Positions 9,679-19,274 of a DNA stretch of 33,755 nucleotides are shown here, in pieces. The translations under genes were made by a program, and so were the position numbers. The number at the start of each line of letters is the position of its first letter. Within the stretch, counting starts at the first letter, position 1. This DNA is from Sistotremastrum niveocremeum HHB9708. Taxonomy: Eukaryota > Basidiomycota > Agaricomycetes > Sistotremastrales > Sistotremastraceae. The notes beneath the pieces were generated by a model. It saw only the letters and a list, made by a program, of their open reading frames with translations. It did no database searches and was not told where the DNA came from. The stretch covers positions 683,883 to 717,637 of the forward strand of contig KV419409.1 of the NCBI GenBank assembly GCA_001630475.1. Direction: 5' to 3'.

Positions 9679-10727
9679 TACCGTAGAAAGTGATTGGAAA
9701 GTGATCTTGAAAGTGATAGGGATTGAACGTCAGCCGAGTTTGAAAGTCCGCCACATCTCTTTCTCAAGGCGTCAAGGGTATCGATTCACTCTTTTTTCCG
9801 ACCCGTAGTCTGCCTTTCATTGTTCAATCATCTTGCTATTCAAGAGGATACGAAGATATAGCCAGTTTCTAGCGGAAAGCAGGATTACCTAGGTTCGACC
9901 CCAGAGTCGTGGATGACATCGAGTCACTCAAAATCATCAAGCCACCTCGAGCTCCTCTCGTTAGCAGTGCCGGATCAGAATCCAACAGATGGCTTTCCAT
10001 TGTTCCCGAAAAAGGTACGTGCTTCCGAATCAGGCTGTTCTTGTGCGTCGAACCAGGAATTAATTCTGAATTTATTCAGAGATGGGCTGTATTCTGGATA
10101 ATGAATCCACAATGGTCGACCCCTCTCGAGAAATCTTCCCGTGATCTTGGTGCGTGCGTACTCTCCCTCATCCATCTCTGTCAGTAGTCACACACAGACT
10201 TCAGATAGCAATATCCAACGTCGTCGCCAAAGGCCCGAAGCCACCGCTCCGTCAGGAATTTCTCAAAGTCATCATGTGTTAGGAACTTTTGGATGCGGCT
10301 TGTGTGGTGCTGCGTGATGTTAGGAGGAATATAAGAATGGGTCTAAAGTCCACGAGGACGAGGTTTATTAATTCCATCAAGCCTGGAGGTGAGTCTTTGA
10401 TTTGGTATCGTCTTGGATGATGTTGACAAATTTCCGTTCTTCCCAGCTCGTTCCTAGGCCCGAGGGGACTATTCAGGTGGCTTTCGTAACGGAAAACCTG
10501 ACTGGCGGGAAGGTTCGCAGTTGCTCCCATTCCACGATATCATACATTTTTTGACATTGGAACATGGATCGTTCTTGCAGGCGGCTTCCATGGATAACGT
10601 GACAGAGGTGGCGAAGGGAACACTCTAAGCTGCTGCTGATGGTTCGGCGTATGTCTCGAACGTATGATCAGGGCAACGTGTCTTGGTTTCTTTCCGTAGT
10701 CCGGCCCTCCAGTCTCTGCAAGAGCTT
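9679..10727. other. Stretch with possible degraded coding pieces, no complete gene
   Basis: On the plus strand a protein-like piece runs about 9890-10016 (FDPRVVDDIESLKIIKPP ...), with a plausible intron at 10017-10078 (GTACGT...TTCAG) leading to a short exon that stops near 10142. A second piece near 10447-10530 (PEGTIQVAFVTENLTGG) follows a plausible acceptor but has no clear upstream exon. Both may be the decayed 3' ends of unrecognised genes. Nothing supports a working gene. Confidence 0.25.
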
Positions 10728-10815
10728 CTTCAGAAAAAAATAGACCAGCTAATTCAGCTCCTGAGCGCTCAGGAGGACTCAGGAGTCAAATTAGCTGGTC
10801 TATTTTTTTCTGAAG
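10728..10815. mobile_element. Miniature palindromic element P1 (88 bp)
   Basis: A 27-bp perfect inverted repeat begins CTTCAGAAAAAAATAGACC and ends with its complement. The interior contains the nested perfect palindrome CTCCTGAGCGCTCAGGAG. It is flanked by TT on each side, compatible with a 2-bp duplication. The whole unit should fold into one long hairpin or cruciform. It is the sister of P2 at 30630-30727 and has no coding capacity. It is followed by about 290 bp (10816-11109) without a supported gene. Confidence 0.75.
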
Positions 10816-11109
10816 TTTGCGTGTACGACGGAGTGCTGAGTGTCTCCCTGCGGCATTTGACTAGAATATTGAGTGCAGTTGCTAGCCTTCATTTATATGT
10901 ACGCTTTGCCTGCCTGCAGAACTTTCTTCATTGTACTCGTATTCGACTTTGGTGAGATCGGCGAGTTGGGATGTTCAAGACGCAGGACGTGACTTGATAT
11001 ACGGTACATTGTACATTGTAGAGACAAATAGACAGAGACAGCTAGATACGGCGTAGATATACAAGGGCAAAGTTCGAAACACCAAGAAATCAGTACGAGA
11101 AGAAGAAAT

Positions 11110-12807
11110 TCAATATTCAAAAATCTGAACGCGATCGTTATCATTGAAGAATAACCACCCTCTCTGCAAGTCGAATCCGACCAGCGCTTCACTGTATCTC
11201 CCATCCAGATGTTCGAGGGCCCAATCTTCGAATCGAGGCAGTTTCAATCGAATGAATCTTGTCTCCGGGTTATATTCGTCTCCAAGTCGAAGAACGTCGA
11301 CTTCCTGCTTTGCAGGATTCTTGGCCACATGAAGAGGGCCATTTGGCACTACTGTTGGGGGTCCGGTAAAATGGTCTCGAATCCTAGTCAAAGGCAGCGG
11401 CTTCGTGATAGGTACCGAACTAGTTTTGAAGTCGGAGAGCGATATCGCGAGATGCTCCAACCGATGATCAACTTCGGTCAATCGTTCGCTGGGCGGATAT
11501 TGTATGATATCCAGGATAGAGTCTCTTCCCGATGGACGGATACTTATCAAATGCCGCCTTTCGTTCTCAATGTCGTCAGCATCAAAGTCAAAGTCAAAGG
11601 GTACCTCATCCCTGAGACTGGATTCTTCTTCGATAGACTGTTCAGGGATCGAAAGGGAAATCTCCTCTATCCTGAAGTTATATGTGGGAAACTGAGATTC
11701 TTCGAGCTGGACCGTCGGGACGATGTCGACGTTGAAGCTGGTCCCGCTATTATCTGCGGGAACCATAGGCGGCATAACGACGGGAACGTCGACGGAGAGA
11801 AGCCAGTGTCCGGTGCTTCCTCTAATAATGTTGCTAGTCACATAGTCAACGATGACCGTTGCTTTGTGGGGATGGAAGTGAAGGCTGAATATTTCAATCT
11901 ATTACCGGTTAAACGAGTACCACAGATTTCAGACAAAGAGAAAAGCGTACATGATCTGAAGAGACCGGGAGTGAGAATACCAGCGCTGTACGTTTCTTCC
12001 AATCACTGACAATGATGTCATTGCGAGAAAGAAAAGCAACAAGATCGCCTTGGAGCTTAACGAATTGAATGTAAAAATCCGATCCGGTGAATGTGATTTG
12101 GGTCTGGGAACTTCCAAACGCATCTTCGGTCAAGGAATACTTGTTAACGGTGATCGTTTGGGTGATATGGAAGTTGTGCATATGGTAATTGGAGCATTGG
12201 AGCGCAATAAAGATCTCATTACCTGAGTCGGAAATCTCGCACGAAGAGCTGACGATGTTGGGGTAGGTCTTTTCTGCCCGAGCGCCCGTCAGCAAGTTGG
12301 CGAAATGTACTCCGCGGCGGGAGATGAAGATTGCATGACGCTCGGTGTAGCATAGACTGATAAGACGATCTCGATTATGGAAGGGTCCATCCGGCTCAAC
12401 GAAGGCTTCCCTATATTTAACTTCTCGCCTATTCCGAGGAGCGGGAGCGTGGTTCAAAGTATGCCCCGCAAGTCGTCGGGACAGCGCTATTGCTTGGACA
12501 GCTCGAGCGAACAACTCTTCGCCTGTGAGTGTTTCTGCAGAGGACTTGCCAAATGGGAGAGGGATAATCCGGAAGTTCAGAGTATTGATGAAAGCAGTTT
12601 TGTTCTCCAAGATGATTCTTCGGAAATTGGTACAAGTCTAGCCATTTGATGTCGTCGAAAATCGTTGCAAATCAAAGACTGAGGGCGTCGAGAAGAGAGG
12701 TGACTCACTTGAGACATCGCAAGAATATCCTGCACACATAGATGCTCCGCAATCGACAGGAAGACATCTTCTCCTATCCTTGCAAGATTTAGCGCCAGAG
12801 CATATAG
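11110..12807 (-). CDS. F-box-type protein, 5' end lost at a mobile-element edge
   Basis: Exons are 12807-12709 (5' incomplete), 12637-11951 and 11898-11110. The introns are 71 bp (GTGAGT...GCTAG) and 52 bp (GTACGC...AATAG with a TTTAAC-type branch). About 520 residues are visible. The first 45 form an F-box (IGEDVFLSIAEHLCVQDIL, then MSQTCTNFR). A long region without a recognised domain follows, probably beta-rich. Near the middle of the last exon is an acidic stretch (FDFDFDADDIENE), and the protein ends DNDRVQIFEY. The family's expected role is substrate recruitment for an SCF ubiquitin ligase; the substrate is unknown. No in-frame ATG precedes the F-box: the frame meets a stop at 12808-12810, about 2 bases from the inverted-repeat element. 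The gene is likely decapitated, though a few-codon upstream exon cannot be excluded. Confidence 0.75.
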
Positions 12808-12812
12808 CTAAA

Positions 12813-15671
12813 TATGTATACAAGTTCATGGCCGAGGGGTTGAGAACGTGTAGGTACTTTATCTACATGGACATAAAATGAATATATTTATTATTATTGC
12901 GGACATGTAGATAAACTTATCTACATGAAATTCGGAAAAATATTGAATATATTTGCGATTTATGTAGCTCCTGAACGGCTGGCCCGTTTGGGCTGGTTCT
13001 TGGCACGTTCTGATCAGGGAAAGAAGCAGACCCTGACCAGACCCTGCCAAGGGACCCTGAGCCAAACAAATACAAACATCAGGGTCCTGGGAGACCCCAG
13101 GCACCATTTTTTGATGCCGTCGCAGCCGTGACAGTGACAGGGTCTGCTTCTGAACAAACAAACAACCACAAACATTCCAAAAATGGAAAAAGACCTACCG
13201 GGGGTTATTTTGCCCTGCGATCGCAATGGTGAGGGTCTCAGGGTCCAGTGCCAAACATGTACAAACATTTGGACCCTGGGGCCCACCAGGCACCATTTTT
13301 TGCCCTCTTTTCAATGGTGGGGTCCATTTTGGGCGATTCTCAGGGTCTGGGTCCACCTGTCCCCAAAATGGGGTAAAAGGGGTCAATTCTGGTAGCCCCT
13401 GATCAGGGCTTTCCAGGGCTGGGTATATGGGCTCAAATNNNNNNNNNNNNNNNNNNNNNNNNNNNNNNNNNNNNNNNNNNNNNNNNNNNNNNNNNNNNNN
13501 NNNNNNNNNNNNNNNNNNNNNNNNNNNNNNNNNNNNNNNNNNNNNNNNNNNNNNNNNNNNNNNNNNNNNNNNNNNNNNNNNNNNNNNNNNNNNNNNNNNN
13601 NNNNNNNNNNNNNNNNNNNNNNNNNNNNNNNNNNNNNNNNNNNNNNNNNNNNNNNNNNNNNNNNNNNNNNNNNNNNNNNNNNNNNNNNNNNNNNNNNNNN
13701 NNNNNNNNNNNNNNNNNNNNNNNNNNNNNNNNNNNNNNNNNNNNNNNNNNNNNNNNNNNNNNNNNNNNNNNNNNNNNNNNNNNNNNNNNNNNNNNNNNNN
13801 NNNNNNNNNNNNNNNNNNNNNNNNNNNNNNNNNNNNNNNNNNNNNNNNNNNNNNNNNNNNNNNNNNNNNNNNNNNNNNNNNNNNNNNNNNNNNNNNNNNN
13901 NNNNNNNNNNNNNNNNNNNNNNNNNNNNNNNNNNNNNNNNNNNNNNNNNNNNNNNNNNNNNNNNNNNNNNNNNNNNNNNNNNNNNNNNNNNNNNNNNNNN
14001 NNNNNNNNNNNNNNNNNNNNNNNNNNNNNNNNNNNNNNNNNNNNNNNNNNNNNNNNNNNNNNNNNNNNNNNNNNNNNNNNNNNNNNNNNNNNNNNNNNNN
14101 NNNNNNNNNNNNNCAACTCTCTGTTGGGATCTGGTCATTTTGAAGCACAATGTGAAAGATTTCCAAAGTTCCAAAATACCCCAGAATATGAAATGTGCCA
14201 TTTTTTGAGCAGAGTTCAAATCTAGTTACAGAATTTGAATAGCTGCTCTGGTTCCTGAGATAGAGGCTGTTCTTTGCCAGGATATCCAATATTGTTTGCC
14301 CTATAGAGAGCCAGGCAGTGGACCAAATGTGTTCATATTCTGTCAGTGTGTTATGCACATATATTCCAACCCACTGACAGCCAGTGAGGTCATTTCCATG
14401 TTATCTCATGTCCGTATTAAGGTATTGAAATTCAGAAGTAATTCTCAAATACAGGAGGAACCAGAGAAGCTATTGAGCTGATTTTGATTTGTAAAATCAT
14501 GAACTTGTGTCTAGTACCCACATACTAGGTACCATGAATTATGCATCAGTTCCTGTGGCTGCAGAGCTGTAATACTGGTTCAAACCAGCAGTATTTCCAT
14601 TCCAGGAGACCATAGGGCAGGTGAAGTGACTTCCAGCCTTGATTATATGACAATACTAGTATAATAAACATTCCCAGGAGGTCAGGAGCACCAATATACC
14701 CCTGGTTGCTGTAGGAATGAGCATATATGGCTGTATAGCATCAGCACAAGAGAGGGTCTAGTTCAAGTGATTGCCAGGGTATATACTAGTGGGACAGTCA
14801 TGTAGAGAAGGCCATATCCTATTATGGTGGCCCTGAATGCCCCATACACCCTGGATATGGCTACAGCAGCAATTTCAGGAGTGGGCAGCCTTAGTACCCA
14901 GGGTCTGGGCAAGTAAAACAGGGGTATATTGGGTCAAATGGGCCAAACATACCCCAACAGTTCTGGGACAGCCCTGAAGTGCTGTGAATAGCAGGGATGG
15001 GCCAGAATTGGGCAGCTGGGGTGACCAGGTAGCATATCACCTAATTTGGCCTGATATGCTCACCATTGGATAGCCCTGACTGAGAGCTTCCAGAATTGAC
15101 CCCTTTTACCCCATTTGGGGGCCCGATGAACCTGGACCCTGAGAATTACCTAAAATGGGCAGCACCATTGAAAAGAGCACAAAATTTGGTGCCTGGTGGG
15201 TCCTGGGGTCCAAATGTTTGGTATTGTTTGGTTCTGGACCCTGAGACCCTCACCATTGCGTTCCCAGCGCAAAATAACCCCTGGTGGGTCTTTTTCCTGC
15301 TTTGTTTGTATCTGTTTGTTCAGAAGCGCACCCTGTGACCGTCACGGTTGAAACGGCGTCGAAAAATGGTGCCTGGGGTCTCCTGGGACCCTGATGTTTG
15401 CACTTGTTTGGCTCAGGGTCTCTTGGCAGGGTCTGGTCAGGGTCTGCTTCTTTCCCTGATCACAACGTGACAAGAATCAGCCCAAACGGAGCAGCCGTTA
15501 CTGAGCTACGTCAATCCCAAGAAATTCCCCATTATATTCAATATTTTTCCGAATTTTCATGTACTTAACAATATCTACATGAAACCAATATTATTAAATA
15601 AATGAATAAAATATGCGGCCATGAACTTGTCTACATGTTCTACACCTCGTGGCCACAAACTTGTATACATA
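12813..15671. mobile_element. Long-inverted-repeat element (about 2.9 kb) or inverted repeat pair
   Basis: The left arm (about 12813-13438) and the complement of the right arm (about 15030-15671) align over more than 600 bp with moderate divergence. Both start TATGTATACAAGTT, then GGCC, share the CGGAAAAATATTGAATATA block, then repeated AGGGTCC / ACCCTGACCAGACCCTGCC motifs. The arms run into the assembly gap on the left, so their full length is unknown. The central part (14114-15030) has no frame longer than about 60 codons. A TA flanks both ends if the termini are drawn at TGTATACAAG. It may be a foldback-type or non-autonomous TIR element, or two copies of one repeat in inverted orientation. 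Confidence 0.65.
13439..14113. other. Assembly gap (675 N)
   Basis: This unresolved run lies inside the long-inverted-repeat element, just where its left arm should continue. The inverted arms are a likely cause of the assembly failure. Any protein spanning it is an artefact. Confidence 0.99.
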
Positions 15672-16012
15672 TATAGGCTTTAGCATTGGGCTACCTATGA
15701 GATAGCCTGGACCCTTCAACACTTGAAGTGAGGATGAGTAGGACGTCTGTTAGGTGGACATTGAGAGCGGCATCAGTCAGTCCTGCGCACTCGAGGCCCC
15801 CAATCGATGACGTGCAGGCTCGGCCGAAGTCCCGTCGGAGATCGGAAATTTCCCAATTGGGCGTCTGTCCTTTGCAGAATTGCCAGAGACTCAAAAAGGA
15901 ATGGGGTTGTCTGTTCCAGACACTGACTATTGCAAGATGACCTCTACGACGGGAGTCTGTCTGATTGAAGGCGTTCGGTCTTGCTATCCACTCGGTTTCA
16001 GCAGTTCTGGTC
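15672..16012. other. Intergenic stretch upstream of the F-box/LRR-like gene
   Basis: No gene is supported. A long minus-strand frame here overlaps the start and first intron of the plus-strand gene at 16013 and is best read as its antisense shadow. No convincing TATA box was seen for the downstream gene. Confidence 0.4.
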
Positions 16013-17003
16013 ATGTCATATCTGTCGCTCTCTCCCGCGCTTCCCCACGACGTCCAAGTCATGATTGTTGAATCCGCTGCCCGTGATGGAAGACAGTATT
16101 GTTTGAAACTAATTGTTGTCTCTAGGAATTTCGCCGCATGGTAAGTCAATTGCATTATAATCAAGTGTCGTAGTCTGCTAAGTCACTCTCATCGCTAGGG
16201 TGCGCCCTATCCTATACGAGTCCGTCAGAATCTCCGGATATATCTCCATTGTCTCCTTCGCTCAGCGCTCTCTCTTTTTATCGCCAAACGTCAATCCTTC
16301 CCTCTGTCCTACCGATTTATCTCGGTTTTCACTTGTGAAACACCTGTTCCTAGACACCTGCTTTGATTCCACGTTCGACCTCAACATCTTGAATGCGTGT
16401 CCGAGCTTGCGAGCTCTAGCCATTCAAGGATTCAGTCTCAGAGAGCGCTCCTTCACGATGAATAACGGCTGTTGGAGCACTAGGCAGATTGCTTGTCGGC
16501 CATCCCATGTCACCCTATTCAACACCAATTGCGCGATCTTCCAAAAATTCAGACGACCAGCACCATCGATTCTCAATGCGTGCACGCATCTCTCTATTGA
16601 ACACACCACTATCGACTTATCGTGCATCACGTACCTCATTGGGCTGGTTCCCACTGTGACCCATCTTGCCCTCCTCTACTCCTCTCGCCGTATGGAAGCC
16701 GTTGTACACGTACCTGCTATGTGTGCAGCTAATCCTCGGCTAACACTCATTCTTTTTCTTCTGTTTGCCCGCTCCGAAACCAAAGGGAGTCGGAACGTGA
16801 GGGGTGGGGCAATGGGAAGGCCCTATGGGCGCCATCGATTTGAAGAGGGGGACCCTCGTGTGGCCGTCGTGGAAATGGACTCCGAGATATGCGAGGTTGC
16901 GGATCAGTGGAAGGAGATGGCCACAAGAGATCTCGATATCTGGAAACTTGCTGAAGAGCGATTGAGAGATATGCGAATGATGTCTTCAGACTTCAGCGCC
17001 TGA
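16013..17003 (+). CDS. F-box/LRR-like protein, intact
   Basis: Two exons, 16013-16140 and 16199-17003, encode 310 residues. The 58-bp intron (GTAAGT...GCTAG) splits the tryptophan codon of NFAAWVRPILYESVR. The first 50 residues (LPHDVQVMIVESAARDG ... VVSRNFAAWVRPILY) match the layout of the F-box-like start of many Agaricomycete proteins: Leu-Pro, a short helical core, then 'xVRPxLYExVxI'. The middle contains leucine-rich, repeat-like segments (SLVKHLFLDTCFDSTFDL, LNACPSLRALAIQGFSLRE, THLALL). The C-terminus is charged and helical (QWKEMATRDLDIWKLAEERL). The likely role is a substrate adaptor for SCF ubiquitin ligase; the substrate is unknown. The start is the first ATG compatible with the F-box frame. 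No damage is seen. Confidence 0.82.
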
Positions 17004-17957
17004 GGGATTCCGAAGTTCAGTAGCAGTGTCCGTAGGAGCATTTCGCGACGCGTGACAATCTATTCTCGGACCGTGTGGATCCTCAGCGCATTTATCGACA
17101 TTGCTTCAATATATGACACACTGATATGAAAGTATTTTGAGCGTTCACTCCCAGTGCTTATTTTGAGGAATCTCCTGCCCTGACGTCACAATCTGGTGTC
17201 CGATCCATATCTTTCCCGGACAAAGGGTACAATGAAAGGCCTGAAGTCGCACTCAGGCTTCTCCTGGACGATGCTGCACCTCACGTTTTATGTTAATGCC
17301 AAGTGCTCGCATTGCTGGAGTGTTCAAATGACATCACGCTGCGTCTCTCGGGCTGGCGAGCATCGCGAGTCAGGAGCCAAGGCTTCGATTTACGAAGGAA
17401 AATGCAAGTGAGGTAGTCGACAACAAGGGGGGAGAGCAATGCACGGAGACTCGAGACACGAAGTAGAGCTCAGGTCTCATTAATGAGCGTTCATTCCGAG
17501 TCGAGAGTCCGGATTACGGACAGGGCATACTTAAATTAAACGCTCAGCTGGCTAGCGCTTTCACGTCGATGAACAGCCGATCAATGCAATGACATCCGGA
17601 ATCAAGGGTAAACAGACTTTATTGCTACTACAACATAAAGGCTACACTAGGAAGAGAGGAAAGGATGGTTGAGTCACAGAAATGAATGAGGAAGTAAGCA
17701 AGAGCGCTAGGGAAGAGAAACTGTTAAAGGACAAGCATTAAAGAATGGCGATGAAGGTCAAAATTAAACAGGGATACTTCTGTAGAAACACGACAAAGGT
17801 AGAGATGGCGGAGAAAAAGTAAGGAAGGGAATGGAGTGCGGCGAGGCTAATTAGATCGGTGAAGGAATGCTAGGGTGGACAAAGGATTGGCGTGACACGA
17901 CGGAGAGAACGATTTAAGGAGAGATCATTGCGTATCAAACGCGGTAGAGGCGAGGTC
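17004..17957. other. Gene-poor stretch
   Basis: I see no supportable gene. About 17600-17930 is purine-rich on the plus strand and lies just beyond the 3' end of the minus-strand gene that follows, so part may be its 3' untranslated region and terminator. Confidence 0.4.
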
Positions 17958-18607
17958 TTAAACAAAATGGATAGAGTGAAGCTCTAGAGCGAATACGGGT
18001 TGCCACCGGTTGAGCGCGACATGCTCCAACTTCAGCAACCGTAGTTTACGGAAGTCGAGCTCATATGCATTCGCTTGAGGGTGAGGACGAAAGTGGCGTA
18101 TCCAGGGAGTCTTGGCGTCAACTTCTGCAACGGACTGTAGATGATATGTCATATTAGACTGGGAGAGCACTAGAAAGGCATTGAAGACGCACCATGAATG
18201 CCTGTCTGACGTGTTTCCATATGAAACGGAGTGCCTCCGAGTTCAGCTCGACGGTGTCGGGGAATGATGCGTTGGGTTCGGACGTGCCAGGGAACTGCAT
18301 CAAGCGTGAATTCAGGGAGTAGAGAGAGAGGTGTGGCACTTACACCGACATAAATGAGTTGCCCCTGCAGACGGCTTACGTCCTCGATCGAAGGACACAG
18401 CTGAGCCAACGCGGTACGGGAACTATGGTAGTCGACAAAGGGTACACCGGGAGACCCATCCCGAGCATAGAAGCGGACGGGTGGCATACGTTGAGCGACA
18501 AAGGATGGCACGCGTTCGAGCGTCTTGGGCCACAGCCGACGAAGCTGACCGTCGAAAGTAAGGAGTTGGTGGTTGACGAGCCCTTCCAGAGGGTTCTTAG
18601 CGTTCAT
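17958..18607 (-). CDS. Hypothetical 180-residue protein, three exons
   Basis: Exons are 18607-18344, 18294-18193 and 18134-17958. The introns are 49 bp (GTAAGT...TGCAG) and 58 bp (GTGCGT...TACAG), both between codons. The start is the ATG at 18605-18607, 50 bp downstream of a TATATAAG box. The protein reads smoothly across the joins (LIYVG-FPGTSEPNA, RQAFM-SVAEVDAK). No signal peptide, membrane segment or recognised domain is visible. The middle is acidic and helical, and the C-terminus is basic to hydrophobic (LRLLKLEHVALNRWQ). The family is not recognised. No break is seen, so it is probably an expressed orphan gene. Confidence 0.7.
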
Positions 18608-18656
18608 GACAAGGAGCGACGAGGGATGAGAGGAAAGGTGGGTCCACTCACGGAGT

Positions 18657-18664
18657 CTTATATA
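18657..18664 (-). promoter_or_regulatory. TATA box of the gene at 17958-18607
   Basis: Read on the minus strand this is TATATAAG, 50 bp upstream of the ATG. This leaves room for a short leader if transcription starts about 30 bp downstream. Confidence 0.5.
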
Positions 18665-19274
18665 GGCCTACCCGGCGCTTGCATTCCTTTGTGCGCCAGT
18701 CTGAAGGATCTGGTTAGCCGTATATATAAGGAAAACAAAGGATCGAGACTTCCCAGGGTCGAATTCAACTTAAACCCGAGGTGGGCTGGTCAGCAATCGG
18801 AGAAGACGGAGAGGATGGTCTTGTCCTGCGTCAAGGAATAAGAACCTGCGAAGAGTCAGGAACGGAATCTGACATCTCGGCGTCGAGTGGATTGGCAGAT
18901 TGGACAGGACAGACAACTGAGAGGAAAGACTGGAGCGCCGAATGAGTAGTCGGGTGCAGAATGTCGAGCAGTCATTCCTTTTCGGCCAAGAACTTGGGAG
19001 GGCATGCGGAAAGACGGATTGAGCATGAGTCGTGGGCCCACATTTCAGTCGCCGCTTTCGGAAGTATGACCTTTGGTTCCGATGATCGATGATCGATGAT
19101 CAGCCGTTCGGCATCAAATTGTAGGATCGAAGGACATCGTTCAAATGTAAAAAAAAAGTACGGTACAGATTTTTATACAAGAGACATAGTGAATGTAGCT
19201 AAGTATAGCATTGGCAGTTTTGCAGAAGGAAGAAATTCAGCCGCGGTGGGGAATATACCTGGTTATAACTGTGA
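18665..19274. other. Intergenic stretch with a small tandem repeat
   Basis: No gene is supported. Three tandem copies of GATGATC-type units occur at about 19081-19101. A second TATATATAAGG motif lies at about 18720 on the plus strand, without an associated gene. Confidence 0.4.

Noticed and set aside
11209-12009. A 266-codon plus-strand frame
   Set aside because: It is antisense to the last two exons of the F-box-type gene, whose intron signals and paralogue establish the minus strand as coding.
13195-14358. Long frames spanning the N run
   Set aside because: They exist only because N codons hold no stops; flanks lie in the inverted-repeat element.
12813-15671. LTR retrotransposon with inverted solo LTRs
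   Set aside because: No TG...CA ends, primer-binding site, polypurine tract or reverse-transcriptase remnant was seen, and the arms are inverted rather than direct.
15691-16164. A 157-codon minus-strand frame
   Set aside because: It overlaps the first exon and intron of the plus-strand F-box/LRR-like gene in antisense, and no splice or family support was found.
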